Shown in pieces: positions 25,029 to 34,205 of a stretch of 64,000 nt of DNA; position 1 is the stretch's first letter, and each line of letters opens with the position of its first letter. The stretch spans positions 186,001-250,000 of the forward strand of contig NZ_FTNT01000001.1 of NCBI RefSeq assembly GCF_900156495.1, given 5' to 3'. The position numbers were made by a program, and so were the translations under genes. The notes under the pieces are model-generated. The model made no database searches. It saw only the letters and a list, made by a program, of their open reading frames with translations, and had not been told where the DNA came from. The DNA comes from Williamsia sterculiae. GTDB lineage: Bacteria; Actinomycetota; Actinomycetes; Mycobacteriales; Mycobacteriaceae.

Positions 25029-26207
25029 ATGGGGATGGCGCGGAATATTTGGGGCCGCTTCGATGCGCGATCCGCCTCGGTGATGTTGTGCACCGGTGGC
25101 GCGCTCCCGCTTCCCGTTCTCCTGCTGTTCCAGCCGTCGGCAGCCCGTCCGGGCGGTCTGATCGGGATGACGGTCGTCTGGGTGTTCACCGCGGTGACGA
25201 TGACCTACACCTACCGGCGCGGACGGCTGAGCGACCGGGAGTTCAGCATCCTGGGCTTCGGCGGCATGGTCGGGATCGCCGTGTCGGCCTTTCTGCTCGC
25301 CGACCCGGTGGTGAGTCGGGGCATCATCGCGATGGTCGCCGCCATCCCCGCGATCGCCGCGATGGCGTCGTCGATGCGAACGGTGGTCCTGTTCACCACG
25401 TCGGCGATGGTGCTGTCGGTCGTGGGATCACTGCGTAACGTGCACAACTGGGTGTCCGCCACGATCAACGTCGGTGCGGCGGTCACCGCGGTGACGGTCC
25501 CGGTGTTCATGGTGGTGGCGTTGCGGTTGTCGTTGGAGATCGCGCTGGCCCGTCAGGAGCGACTCGGAGAAACCGATCCGCTCACCGGACTGCTGAACCG
25601 GCGTGGACTGTACAGCCGTGTCGAGCGACTGTTCGACACGTTGTCCGCGAGCCCCCAGTCGATGGGTCTCCTGCTGATCGACATCGACCACTTCAAGTCC
25701 GTGAACGACCAACTCGGTCACACCGCCGGCGACATCGTCTTGCGCGACGCCGTCCAGGTACTGATCCGTTCTGCGCCGCCGGGGGCGCTGTGCTGCCGTT
25801 TCGGCGGCGAGGAGTTCTTGATCGCGTTCACGGTCAGCGACGAATCCGACCTCCTCGCCTGGGCCGAACACGTCCGCAAGATGGTGGCCGCGGAGTCGTT
25901 GGTGACGATCAGCGTCGGCGGGGTGTGCGCGCGGATCACCCGTATGCCGCACGGCCCGTCGAACACCGACACCCGCATCGACCTGTTGATGCATCTCGCC
26001 GACCAACAGGTCTACCGAGCCAAGCGAGACGGACGAGACCGGGTGCGGATCACCGGCGCGGAACCACTGAACTGGGTTCCCGATCGACGGAATTCCGATC
26101 GGGGTGGCGGCATCAGCAAGATGGAACGCAGCGTGGGACTGATCGACCTCTTCGCCAAGAGGATCGTCCCGCCGGCCGAGGTGGAACAACACCGCAACGC
26201 CGGTTGA
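25029..26207 (+). CDS. Membrane-bound diguanylate cyclase (GGDEF domain)
   Basis: About 392 residues. The ATG at 25029 is chosen because GGAGA lies 8 bases upstream; upstream in-frame ATGs lack one. Six membrane helices (residues about 20-185) form a sensory module of unknown ligand, followed by a GGDEF domain (residues about 195-350). The domain keeps DPLTGLLNRRG, the metal-binding IDIDHFKSVND and the active loop as GGEEF. It should therefore make cyclic di-GMP from GTP. The residues before the active loop (RSAPPGALCCRF) do not form the RxxD inhibitory site. In M. tuberculosis a GGDEF protein (Rv1354c) also neighbours the Rv1355c-type gene. Confidence 0.87.
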   Translation: MGMARNIWGRFDARSASVMLCTGGALPLPVLLLFQPSAARPGGLIGMTVVWVFTAVTMTYTYRRGRLSDREFSILGFGGMVGIAVSAFLLADPVVSRGIIAMVAAIPAIAAMASSMRTVVLFTTSAMVLSVVGSLRNVHNWVSATINVGAAVTAVTVPVFMVVALRLSLEIALARQERLGETDPLTGLLNRRGLYSRVERLFDTLSASPQSMGLLLIDIDHFKSVNDQLGHTAGDIVLRDAVQVLIRSAPPGALCCRFGGEEFLIAFTVSDESDLLAWAEHVRKMVAAESLVTISVGGVCARITRMPHGPSNTDTRIDLLMHLADQQVYRAKRDGRDRVRITGAEPLNWVPDRRNSDRGGGISKMERSVGLIDLFAKRIVPPAEVEQHRNAG

Positions 26208-26217
26208 CGGCTCACTC

Positions 26218-27006
26218 TCAGGCGGCCACTAGGGCGTTGTCGCCCAGGATGGTCGCACTTGCCATCAGCTCTGAGCACTGACGCTGCATCAACGCCCACA
26301 TGTCCGGTCGCGCCTGCTGGGCCATGGTCAGCCGATCCCAGAACATGACCTGTGTGCGGTACCGGTCGTCGGGATAGGGCGTGGGGGGCACGTCGCTGTT
26401 CACCCGGCCACCGCCCGACTCCCAGCGGCTCAGCACGTGGTCGGCAGCGGTGGCCATCGTGTATCGGCAACCCGCCAACGTCTGGACGAACAGCGGTACC
26501 CGGGCGATCTGAGCGGCGATGTGGCCCGCCGCCGGATGCGGGTTGACGAACGCGGTCTTCAACTCCGCCAGCCCGTCGCCGAGACGCGTTGAGAGCTCCT
26601 CGCTCAGCCGGACCAGACCGGGTGTGCCGTCCCACTCGATCAAGGCGTGCGATTCGGAGATGGAGCGGTAAGGGCCCTGGACCCGCACCCCGCCGACCAC
26701 CTCGTCGTCATCGGTGATGACGGCGAAGAACATGGACGTCTCCTCCCCGCCGACCACCGCGTCGAAGTCGAGAGCACCCGAGATGCCGTGCGCGGCGTAG
26801 GACCGCCGGGCACCGTCGATGTAGCGCAACCACACATCGGGGGTCGACAGGGGAGTACCGGCGAACACCGTCGTCCCGCTGCGATCGTCGCGGACCGTGA
26901 GACCCGTTGACGGGATGTCGATCTGGCCGGCTGCAGGCCGCAGGTCCGACGTGTCGATGACGATGCGATCAACGGCCGAGGGGCGGGTGTCGAGTGCCAG
27001 GTCCAT
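26218..27006 (-). CDS. GNAT-fold protein, possible N-acyl amino acid or autoinducer synthase-like enzyme
   Basis: About 262 residues if started at the ATG at 27006, which has GAGG 9 bases upstream. An ATG at 27090 is possible but has its purine tract touching the start codon, and the intervening DNA is AT-rich like an intergenic region. The middle of the protein (FFAVITDDDEVVGGVRVQGPY to LAELKTAFVNPHPAAGHIAAQIAR) follows the strand-turn-helix order of GNAT acyltransferases, especially the acyl-homoserine-lactone/FeeM-like group. No clear P-loop signature is seen. It is transcribed divergently from the E1/nitroreductase fusion, a pairing that suggests joint function. The family call is tentative. 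Confidence 0.5.
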   Translation of the reverse strand: MDLALDTRPSAVDRIVIDTSDLRPAAGQIDIPSTGLTVRDDRSGTTVFAGTPLSTPDVWLRYIDGARRSYAAHGISGALDFDAVVGGEETSMFFAVITDDDEVVGGVRVQGPYRSISESHALIEWDGTPGLVRLSEELSTRLGDGLAELKTAFVNPHPAAGHIAAQIARVPLFVQTLAGCRYTMATAADHVLSRWESGGGRVNSDVPPTPYPDDRYRTQVMFWDRLTMAQQARPDMWALMQRQCSELMASATILGDNALVAA

Positions 27007-27193
27007 TCGTGGTGCCTCATTGTCATGAAAGGGATGTTCAACAAAGTAAACATCGAGGTTTGGTACGGGTGTGACCACAGGGAATTCCATCCTCTGGCCG
27101 CATGCAATTGTTGCAGTCTAAGTCGGCGAGTGAAAGCGTGGTTGTCGTGCCGACCTGGTACGGGTCGGGCCACTCCACAAAGGGGCAGCCGCT
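27007..27193. promoter_or_regulatory. Divergent promoter with two TGGTACGGGT direct repeats
   Basis: The gap between the GNAT-like gene and the E1/nitroreductase gene contains TGGTACGGGT twice, at 27061-27070 and 27156-27165, 95 bases apart, roughly nine helical turns. Each copy lies nearer to one of the two genes, as expected for paired regulator sites. The region is visibly more AT-rich than the genes. No confident -10/-35 pair was found. Confidence 0.45.
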
Positions 27194-29326
27194 ATGACGT
27201 CACGTGATTCCCGATTTCGAAGAGAATTTGAGATCACCATTTTTGATCCGACTGTCGACGACGAAGTGACAGCTCTGGACGAGCTACGGAGCGATCCCTC
27301 GATCACCGTTGTCGACCTCTACCCCGGTCAGCATGAGGCGCTGACGGGTTTGTTGCCCGCCCCTGGCGACCACCTACTGGACGAGTCGGCGCGCTGGGTG
27401 TACTACCCCTGGCGATCCAGCGTGGTTCGCATCGTGGGTCCACAAGGTTTTCGCAGGTTGCGCCTCGCCCGCAACCTCAACAAGTTGACGCTGAGCGAAT
27501 TGGAGCGCTTCTGGCGCTTACGGGTGGGGGTGGTGGGACTCAGCGTCGGCAATGCGGTCGCCTACACGATCGCACTCGAAGGACTGGTGGGAACTTTGCA
27601 TCTGGCGGACTTCGACGAGATGGAATTGGTGAATCTCAACCGGGTGCCGGCAACCATGTTCGATCTGGGGGTCAACAAAGCCGTTGTGGCCGCGCGACGG
27701 ATTGCCGAACTGGATCCTTACATCCGTATTCACGTTTTCACCGACGGAGTCACCGAGCAATCGGTGGAAGGATTTCTCGAGGGACTCGATCTCGTGGTCG
27801 AGGAATGCGATTCTTTCGACGCGAAAATCCTTGTTCGCGATCACGCACGACGCTTACGTCTTCCGGTGATCATGGAGACCTCCGACGGTGGTGTGCTGGA
27901 TGTCGAGCGATTCGATCTCGAACCCGATCGGCTGCCTTTCCACGGCCTGCTCGGCGATCTGGATGCGGAATCACTGCGCGGTCTGACCGCGGCGGAGAAG
28001 GTCCCGCTGGCCATGGCGGTGACCGAGGCCGGTTTGTTGACGACGCGTATGGCCGCGTCGCTGATCGACGTGGGCACCCGACTGAACACCTGGCCTCAGC
28101 TGGGGTCGGACGTGGCCTTGGCCGGCGCGTCCGTGGCCACGGCTGTGCGTCGATTCGGTCTGGGGCGGGACCTGCCTTCCGGCCGGACACGGATCAACCT
28201 CGAGGATCACCTCGACACGTTGCTCACCCCGATCGCCGTAGCCGACGTGACGGTGGCGGCGGCCGAATCGGCTGCGGACATGGTGGCCACCCTCGACAAC
28301 GAGGACCTGGTGGCGTGGGCCGCGAGTCGGGCGCCGTCGCAGGGCAACGGTCAGCCGTGGCGGATCGACGTGGACGACGACGTGGTGACGGTGACCCAGA
28401 GTGCGACGCCCACCGCATCGGACCCCCACGGTCTCGGATCGGCCGTGGCGGTGGGTGCGGCGGCGTTCGGCATGCGGGTGGCCGCCGCGGCCCGCGGTCT
28501 GGCCACGGTGAGCGCACCGGTGGACGCGGGTGACGCGGTAGGGGTGCGACTGCAGCTCTCGGGAGGCGACACCGGCCCCACCGACGAGGCGAAGTTGATG
28601 CCCGCGCTGGTGACGAGCACATCGCACCCGGGTCTCGGTGACGGCAGCGGACTCGGGTCCGACGACGCGACGGCGTTGGTGGACGCCGACGCGAGCCGGG
28701 CGATGACGTTGGTGACCGACCGCCAGACCATCGCGCGCGTCGCGGAGCTGCTGTCGGTTGCGGCACGGCTACGGCTGCTGATCCCCGCGCTGCACCAGGA
28801 GATGTTCGCCGAGGTGCGTTGGCCGGGTGACGCCGATCCGCTCGCGGGTATCCCGGTGGGAGCGCTCGGTATGCCACCGCATCAGCTGCCGGTGCTGCAG
28901 GTCCTGCGCAGACCGGAGGTGATGGCGTTCGTGGAGGAGTGGGACGGCGGTGACACCCTCGGTGCACTGGTCGCCGCCCAGGTCGCCTCGAGTTCCGCGA
29001 TCGCGGTGTTCAGCGGTCCCACGCAGACCCGGGAGGATCACCTGCGCCTCGGCTCGTCCGCCGAATCCGTGTGGTTGACCGCAGAGTCACTCGGTTTGGC
29101 GGTCGCGTCCGCGGATCCGCCGCTGCTGCATCTGCGCCCCGGCGACGATCCCGGACTGACCCCCGGACATCGCGTCGCCGAACTGTTGACCACCATCGAC
29201 GAGCTGTCGGCGACGGTGGGCGTGCCGGCGGGCCACCGAATCGCCGCGGTACTGCGGCTGTTCCGTACCGACGTCGTGGCGCCCGTGCTGCCGCGGGATC
29301 CGGCCCGGATCACCCGCGCGCGCTGA
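27194..29326 (+). CDS. ThiF/E1-like adenylyltransferase fused to nitroreductase-like domain (Rv1355c/MoeY type)
   Basis: A 710-residue fusion. After about 100 residues of unknown fold comes an E1/ThiF/MoeB-like Rossmann domain (residues about 110-330): VGVVGLSVGNAVAYTIA in place of the glycine-rich loop, LADFDEMELVNLNR with the ATP-contacting Asp and Arg, and NKAVVAARRIAELDP. No CxxC zinc motif or obvious catalytic Cys is seen. The second half (about 370-690) is a nitroreductase-like flavin fold opening with WAASRAPSQGNGQPWRID. The same fusion is Rv1355c (715 residues, named moeY although no molybdopterin role is shown). E1-like domains adenylate C-terminal carboxylates, and nitroreductase-like domains can oxidise or reduce the products. 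It is divergent from the GNAT-like gene. Confidence 0.8.
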   Translation: MTSRDSRFRREFEITIFDPTVDDEVTALDELRSDPSITVVDLYPGQHEALTGLLPAPGDHLLDESARWVYYPWRSSVVRIVGPQGFRRLRLARNLNKLTLSELERFWRLRVGVVGLSVGNAVAYTIALEGLVGTLHLADFDEMELVNLNRVPATMFDLGVNKAVVAARRIAELDPYIRIHVFTDGVTEQSVEGFLEGLDLVVEECDSFDAKILVRDHARRLRLPVIMETSDGGVLDVERFDLEPDRLPFHGLLGDLDAESLRGLTAAEKVPLAMAVTEAGLLTTRMAASLIDVGTRLNTWPQLGSDVALAGASVATAVRRFGLGRDLPSGRTRINLEDHLDTLLTPIAVADVTVAAAESAADMVATLDNEDLVAWAASRAPSQGNGQPWRIDVDDDVVTVTQSATPTASDPHGLGSAVAVGAAAFGMRVAAAARGLATVSAPVDAGDAVGVRLQLSGGDTGPTDEAKLMPALVTSTSHPGLGDGSGLGSDDATALVDADASRAMTLVTDRQTIARVAELLSVAARLRLLIPALHQEMFAEVRWPGDADPLAGIPVGALGMPPHQLPVLQVLRRPEVMAFVEEWDGGDTLGALVAAQVASSSAIAVFSGPTQTREDHLRLGSSAESVWLTAESLGLAVASADPPLLHLRPGDDPGLTPGHRVAELLTTIDELSATVGVPAGHRIAAVLRLFRTDVVAPVLPRDPARITRAR

Positions 29327-29804
29327 CCGCCCGGTGCCGTGCCGCGCTGCGCATCGCCGACGACGTCCAGATCAGCGCGACCAAGGCCGGCCCGAACAGG
29401 CAGGTGGTGACGGTCGGGGCGGAGGACGACAGACCGGCCTGCCACAACGCGACGGCGGCGTCGAGGCCGACCAGCGCGGCCAACAGCGCGGCGGTGGCAC
29501 CCGCCGCTCGGTCCCTGTTGGTCGCCGCGAACAGGGTCAGTGCCAACAGCCCGGCCGCGGTCACCACGGCGACCACTTGGTGACCGTGCGCCGCGGCGGC
29601 GGTGAGACCGAGCGCGTGGTGCGACAACTGCAGCACGAAAACCCACAGCGCGGCGCCGAGGGCTCCGGTGGCGGCCAGCGCGGCCACCACCTGACGCCAA
29701 CCGGTGTCGTCGGGGTCGGCGTCGAGCAGGGCCGGTGCGACGCCGCGGTCCGGGGCGGTGGTGCTGGTGGTGGTGAATGCCCTGGTGGTGAATGCGGTGG
29801 TCAT
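29310..29804 (-). CDS. Small four-helix membrane protein, unknown function
   Basis: A 164-residue protein with a Thr-rich N-terminus (MTTAFTTRAFTTTSTTAP) and four hydrophobic segments (residues about 38-60, 68-95, 98-120 and 128-150). I do not recognise a family. The ATG at 29804 has no good ribosome binding site, so the start is uncertain. Its 3' end overlaps the convergent E1/nitroreductase gene by 17 bases. High third-position GC and a sensible membrane topology support a real gene. Confidence 0.6.
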   Translation of the reverse strand: MTTAFTTRAFTTTSTTAPDRGVAPALLDADPDDTGWRQVVAALAATGALGAALWVFVLQLSHHALGLTAAAAHGHQVVAVVTAAGLLALTLFAATNRDRAAGATAALLAALVGLDAAVALWQAGLSSSAPTVTTCLFGPALVALIWTSSAMRSAARHRAVSARG

Positions 29805-29890
29805 GGTTCAAGGATGTGGCGGCCACCCTGGTCCGGACTGTGAGACGGCTGGGAGGGCGCCGTGAATGCCCGCGCGACTAATGTGCCGGT

Positions 29891-30520
29891 GTGCCCACCG
29901 TCTCCGCAGGCGCGGATCACCGTCGCATCCGGCGCGCGGCGGGTGTGCTGATGCTCATCACCTACCTGGTGGTCGAGGTGGTGGTGACGGTTGCGGGGAC
30001 CTGGGTGTTCGCGGCGTCGTCGGGACGGGTGCACCCGGTGTCGTCCGCGCCGGTGGTTCCGACGGCCATCGTGCTCGGCTCCAAGGTCACCGACGGCGAG
30101 CCGCTGTCCTATCTGCGCGGGCGTCTGGACACCGCCGCCGAGCTCTACCGGACCGGCCGGGTGCGCACCCTTCTCGACAGCGGCAACGGCGGTTCTCCCG
30201 TCGGCGACGAGGTCGCGGTGATGCGGACGGCATTGCTGGCGCGCGGGATCCCCGGCGACCGCATCGTCGACGACGGCCTGGGTCTGGACACCGCGGCGAG
30301 CTGCCGCCGCGCCCACGACGTGTATGGCGTCCGACGAGCGGTGGTCGTGACCCAGGACTTCCACGTCGGCCGCGCGGTGGCGCTGTGCCGGACCGCGGGT
30401 ATCGACGCATCCGGTGTGGTCGCGGACTGTGCCTGTGCGACCTGGACGGTGCTGCGCAACCATCTGCGTGAACTGCTGCTCGCCCGGCCGCGAGCGCTGG
30501 TCAGCGCCCTGTCGTGGTGA
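29891..30520 (+). CDS. SanA/YdcF-like (DUF218) envelope protein
   Basis: A 209-residue protein with one N-terminal membrane helix (residues about 16-42) and an exported DUF218 domain. The family signature runs AIVLGSKVTDGEPLSYLRG, then TLLDSGNGGS, GDEVAVMRTALLARGIPGDRI, LDTAASCRRA and VVVTQDFHVGRA. Escherichia coli SanA affects envelope barrier function and vancomycin sensitivity; the biochemical activity is unclear. It starts with GTG. The 3' end overlaps the convergent acyltransferase gene by 20 bases. Confidence 0.8.
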   Translation: MPTVSAGADHRRIRRAAGVLMLITYLVVEVVVTVAGTWVFAASSGRVHPVSSAPVVPTAIVLGSKVTDGEPLSYLRGRLDTAAELYRTGRVRTLLDSGNGGSPVGDEVAVMRTALLARGIPGDRIVDDGLGLDTAASCRRAHDVYGVRRAVVVTQDFHVGRAVALCRTAGIDASGVVADCACATWTVLRNHLRELLLARPRALVSALSW

Positions 30521-31772
30521 GAGCGGCCTCGTCACCGAGTGCGCTCGACTGCGCGTCACGACGACGTGGACGGCGCAGTCGCGGGATCGAGGGCGGGGTC
30601 ACGCGAGGCAGCGGGAGGCGTTCCTTGCCGGTGATATAGCGAGAGCCGGGGAGTCGGCGCAGCACCTCGACGGTCAGCAGGGTGCCCGCGATCGTCATCA
30701 GGTAGATGACGGCGGTGGCCCAGGGTGCGTGCAGGGTTCGGACCAGCGGCGAGCCGGCCCCCTCCGAGCCCCCGGTCGCATGCAGGAGCACCTGCAGGAC
30801 CAGCACGTGTACCAGGAAGATCGAGAACGACCGATCCGCGGTGTAGCGGATCACCGCCGCGATCCGTGGGGTGGTGTCGCGGTGGCGGGCCCAGAACACC
30901 GCCAGCGCATACAGCCCGACGATCGCACAGACCAGGTACGGCAGCAGGCTGGGGTGCATCGAGTCGCTCGCGGCCAGCGGTGTGATCCCGTGCTGGGTGC
31001 GCAGGATGAAGGCGGTGTAGGCCAACGCGCCCGTGACGACGATGGCGGTGGCCACCCACCGTCCGCGACCGCGCAACACGCGGTCGATCCGGTCGCGGTT
31101 CATCGCGATCACCGCACCCAGCACGATGAAGAACTGGTAGGGGAGAAAGGTTGCGTAGTTGCGCCACCAGTACTGGCCCAGCCAACCGCCCGGCGTGTAG
31201 TGGGTGAACGCCGCGACGAGCGCCACCTGCAGCACGAAGCTGGTCGCGACGAGAGCGACGTGGTGGCGGCGGGTGCGACGCACCAGCCACAGGAGCGCGG
31301 GAAAGAGGACGTACACCTGCATCATCACGAAGATGAAGTAGAGGTGCGGCGCGGCCACGCCCCACTTCAGGTCGTTCCAGAAGTCGGTGAGGCTGGTCGG
31401 GATCTGCAGGAACCGACCCTCCGTGTAGAAGCGGTAGGCCCAGTACACGAACGACCAGATGACGTAGGGGATGACCACCAGTTTCAGCCTGCGCGGCCAG
31501 AACGTCAGCGCGTGGAAGTCTTTCTTGTCCATGTTCGCGTACATCAGGACGAACCCGGTGAGAAAGAAGAAGGCGTTGCGGCTGACGTGGCCCCACATGC
31601 CCAGCGCATTGGATGTGACGTTCAGGTTCTCGTCGGTGGTGGACGAGAGAACGTGCGAGAAGATCACCAGCGCGAAGGTGGTTCCGCGGATGAAGTCCGC
31701 CTGATACAGCCGTCCGCGCGCGCTCGCTGCTGCCGGGGTCGTCCTCGCGGGGGCTTCGACTGTGGTGGTCAT
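30501..31772 (-). CDS. Membrane acyltransferase, acyltransferase-3 family
   Basis: About 423 residues from the ATG at 31772; an upstream in-frame start would add a basic, non-conserved leader. Roughly ten membrane helices are present. The family begins with an RxxF/H motif, here YQADFIRGTTFALVIFSHV, which contains the conserved Asp-Arg-like pair and the catalytic His. A second landmark is FFLTGFVLMYAN, and a late one RSFSIFLVHVLVL. Such enzymes O-acetylate or O-acylate surface glycans and other extracytoplasmic targets. Nothing in the immediate neighbourhood fixes the substrate, though the glycan loci elsewhere in the window are candidates. Confidence 0.82.
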   Translation of the reverse strand: MTTTVEAPARTTPAAASARGRLYQADFIRGTTFALVIFSHVLSSTTDENLNVTSNALGMWGHVSRNAFFFLTGFVLMYANMDKKDFHALTFWPRRLKLVVIPYVIWSFVYWAYRFYTEGRFLQIPTSLTDFWNDLKWGVAAPHLYFIFVMMQVYVLFPALLWLVRRTRRHHVALVATSFVLQVALVAAFTHYTPGGWLGQYWWRNYATFLPYQFFIVLGAVIAMNRDRIDRVLRGRGRWVATAIVVTGALAYTAFILRTQHGITPLAASDSMHPSLLPYLVCAIVGLYALAVFWARHRDTTPRIAAVIRYTADRSFSIFLVHVLVLQVLLHATGGSEGAGSPLVRTLHAPWATAVIYLMTIAGTLLTVEVLRRLPGSRYITGKERLPLPRVTPPSIPRLRRPRRRDAQSSALGDEAALTTTGR

Positions 31773-32056
31773 CGGCTCTCTGGGGTCCGTCCCTGTCTCT
31801 GGTCGTCGTCTGGGTCGCATACAGCCTCGGACACGGTAGCAACGCGAAGTGTCCGGTTCGCCATCCCGCATCCCGTCGTCGGGGACCGGTCGTGCGTGCT
31901 TGTCAGCCTGCCGCCGCCGGTTGAATGCCTGCTGGCCCGTTCCTGTGTGTTCGCCGTGAATCGGATCACCCCGATCGGGTGGTGGCGGAACTCACACCCT
32001 CGGGTCCGTCCGGGCCGCTTGTCGAGGTGACCGGTGACGGTGCAGGTCATCGCGGT

Positions 32057-32077
32057 CTTGAGTGGTCATCGCTCAAT
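32057..32077. promoter_or_regulatory. HAIR element 1 (HspR operator)
   Basis: CTTGAGT-N7-GCTCAAT matches the HspR-associated inverted repeat CTTGAGT-N7-ACTCAAG at 12 of 14 arm positions. It lies about 100 bases upstream of the dnaK -35. Confidence 0.75.
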
Positions 32078-32131
32078 TGTGTGGTCGGATCGGGAACATC
32101 GATGCGGTGCCGGGGGTTGTTCAGATCAAGA

Positions 32132-32152
32132 CTTGAGTGTGGATCACTCAGG
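32132..32152. promoter_or_regulatory. HAIR element 2 (HspR operator)
   Basis: CTTGAGT-N7-ACTCAGG matches the consensus at 13 of 14 arm positions, the best copy here. It lies 75 bases after element 1, about seven helical turns, and ends 6 bases before the -35 hexamer. Confidence 0.88.
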
Positions 32153-32158
32153 AATCTC

Positions 32159-32188
32159 TTGACTCGGGGTGAGTGGTTCCGGTAATAG
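32159..32188 (+). promoter_or_regulatory. Probable dnaK promoter
   Basis: TTGACT (32159-32164) and TAATAG (32183-32188) are separated by 18 bases, a good primary-sigma-factor promoter. HAIR elements flank it on both sides, so HspR would block RNA polymerase directly. Transcription would start near 32195. Confidence 0.7.
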
Positions 32189-32208
32189 TTGAGTGGTCCA
32201 CGCTGAAG
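32188..32208. promoter_or_regulatory. HAIR-like element 3
   Basis: GTTGAGT-N7-GCTGAAG matches the consensus at 11 of 14 arm positions. It begins at the last base of the -10 hexamer and covers the likely transcription start. Its weaker match makes it less certain than elements 1 and 2. Confidence 0.5.
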
Positions 32209-32354
32209 TCCCGGTTCGATGAGGTCCCGATGCACCATGGCGACTCCGCACAGCGCGGAACCGCGAACCGGACTCGCACGACACACGACTTGTGAGCAGA
32301 ACCCCGCCCCCCGGCACCCGCCGGTCGGCGGCACATAACAGGAGGCAAACAGAT

Positions 32355-34205
32355 ATGGCTCGTGCTGTTGGAATCGACCTCGGTACCACCAATTCGGTGG
32401 TGTCGGCGCTCGAAGGTGGCGAACCCGTCGTCATCGCCAACGCCGAGGGCTCGCGTACCACCCCGTCGGTGGTCGCGTTCGCCCGCAACGGGGAGGTCCT
32501 GGTCGGACAACCCGCGAAGAACCAGGCCGTCACCAACGTCGACCGCACCATCCGCTCGGTGAAGCGCCACATGGGCGACGGCGACTGGAACACCGCGATC
32601 GACGACAAGAAATACACCCCGCAGGAGATCAGCGCCCGCACGCTGATGAAGCTCAAGCGCGACGCCGAGAGCTATCTCGGTGACGACGTGAAGGACGCCG
32701 TCATCACCGTGCCCGCGTACTTCAACGACGCGCAGCGTCAGGCGACCAAGGAAGCGGGCCAGATCGCCGGCCTGAACGTGCTGCGGATCGTCAACGAGCC
32801 CACCGCCGCGGCGCTGGCCTACGGCCTGGACAAGGGTGAGAAGGAGCAGACCATCCTGGTCTTCGACCTCGGTGGCGGAACCTTCGACGTCTCGCTGCTC
32901 GACATCGGCGACGGTGTGGTGGAGGTGCGTGCCACCTCGGGTGACAACGAACTGGGTGGCGACGACTGGGATCAGCGCATCGTCGACTGGCTGGTCGACA
33001 AGTTCAAGGCGCAGAACGGCATCGACCTGACCAAGGACAAGATGGCGATGCAGCGTCTCCGCGAGGCCGCGGAGAAGGCGAAGATCGAGCTGTCGAGCTC
33101 GCAGTCGACCTCGATCAACCTGCCCTACATCACCGTCGACGCCGAGAAGAACCCGCTGTTCCTCGACGAGCAGTTGAGCCGCAGCGAATTCGAGAAGATC
33201 ACCTCCGATCTGCTCGACCGGACCCGCAAGCCGTTCGAGGCCGTCATCAAGGACGCCGGGATCAAGGTCAGTGACATCGATCAGGTGGTGCTGGTGGGTG
33301 GATCCACCCGCATGCCCGCCGTCACCGAGCTGGTCAAGAAGCTGACCGACGGCAAGGACCCCAACAAGGGCGTGAACCCGGACGAGGTCGTCGCCGTGGG
33401 TGCCGCCCTGCAGGCGGGTGTGCTCAGCGGTGACGTCAAGGACGTGCTGCTGCTCGACGTGACCCCGCTGAGTCTCGGCATCGAGACCAAGGGTGGCGTC
33501 ATGCACAAGCTCATCGAGCGCAACACCACCATCCCGACCAAGCGGTCGGAGACCTACACCACGGCCGAGGACAACCAGCCGTCGGTGCAGATCCAGGTGT
33601 TCCAGGGTGAGCGTGAGATCGCCTCGCACAACAAGCTGCTCGGATCCTTCGAGCTGGGCGGCATCGCCCCGGCCCCCCAGGGTGTGCCGCAGATCGAGGT
33701 GACCTTCGACATCGACGCCAACGGCATCGTGCACGTCACCGCGAAGGACAAGGGCACGGGCAAGGAGAACAGCATCCGCATCCAGGAGGGTTCGGGTCTG
33801 TCCAAGGAAGAGATCGACCGGATGGTCAAGGACGCCGAGGCACACGCCGAGGAGGACCGGAAGCGTCGCGAGGAGGCCGAGACCCGCAACCAGGCGGAGT
33901 CGCTGGTCAACCAGACCGAGAAGTTCCTCAAGGAGAACGACGACAAGGTTCCCGCCGACGCCAAGACCAAGGTGGAGGCCGCGATCGGTGAGGCGAACGA
34001 GGCCCTGAAGGGCACCGACCTCGCCGCGATCAAGAGCGCCATCGAGAAGCTGTCGGCGGAGTCGCAGAGCCTGGGTCAGGCCATCTACGAGAAGTCGGCC
34101 GCCGAGGGACAGGCCGCGGGTGGCCCCGAGGGTGCCGCATCCGCCGACGACGGCGTCGTGGACGCAGAGGTCGTCGACGAGCCGGATTCCGGAGACAAGA
34201 AGTGA
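32355..34205 (+). CDS. dnaK: Chaperone DnaK (Hsp70)
   Basis: A 616-residue Hsp70. The ATP-binding motifs [23 protein letters not shown] and [12 protein letters not shown] are intact. The substrate-binding domain and the acidic lid follow, and the C-terminus is Gly/Ala/Asp-rich as in other actinobacteria. The ATG at 32355 follows a strong AGGAGG; in-frame codons upstream are not used. It folds and disaggregates proteins with GrpE and DnaJ, both encoded just downstream. Its stop overlaps the grpE start (GTGA). Expression should rise when HspR leaves the HAIR sites on heat stress. Confidence 0.99.
   Translation: MARAVGIDLGTTNSVVSALEGGEPVVIANAEGSRTTPSVVAFARNGEVLVGQPAKNQAVTNVDRTIRSVKRHMGDGDWNTAIDDKKYTPQEISARTLMKLKRDAESYLGDDVKDAVITVPAYFNDAQRQATKEAGQIAGLNVLRIVNEPTAAALAYGLDKGEKEQTILVFDLGGGTFDVSLLDIGDGVVEVRATSGDNELGGDDWDQRIVDWLVDKFKAQNGIDLTKDKMAMQRLREAAEKAKIELSSSQSTSINLPYITVDAEKNPLFLDEQLSRSEFEKITSDLLDRTRKPFEAVIKDAGIKVSDIDQVVLVGGSTRMPAVTELVKKLTDGKDPNKGVNPDEVVAVGAALQAGVLSGDVKDVLLLDVTPLSLGIETKGGVMHKLIERNTTIPTKRSETYTTAEDNQPSVQIQVFQGEREIASHNKLLGSFELGGIAPAPQGVPQIEVTFDIDANGIVHVTAKDKGTGKENSIRIQEGSGLSKEEIDRMVKDAEAHAEEDRKRREEAETRNQAESLVNQTEKFLKENDDKVPADAKTKVEAAIGEANEALKGTDLAAIKSAIEKLSAESQSLGQAIYEKSAAEGQAAGGPEGAASADDGVVDAEVVDEPDSGDKK

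Larger units (their letters stand above)
31773..32354 (+). promoter_or_regulatory. dnaK upstream region
   Basis: No supported gene lies in these 582 bases. The first two thirds lead away from the acyltransferase start. The last third holds three HspR-type inverted repeats and a housekeeping-type promoter (separate entries), then an untranslated leader of about 160 bases. AGGAGG is found at 32340-32345, 9 bases before the dnaK ATG. Confidence 0.7.

Noticed and set aside
27007-27090. Upstream ATG (27090) for the GNAT-like gene
   Set aside because: The purine tract touches the start codon, the DNA is AT-rich like the intergenic region, and the ATG at 27006 has GAGG at normal spacing. This is not fully excluded.
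32292-32354. Upstream start for dnaK
   Set aside because: The extra 21 residues are not DnaK-like, and AGGAGG sits just before the ATG at 32355.
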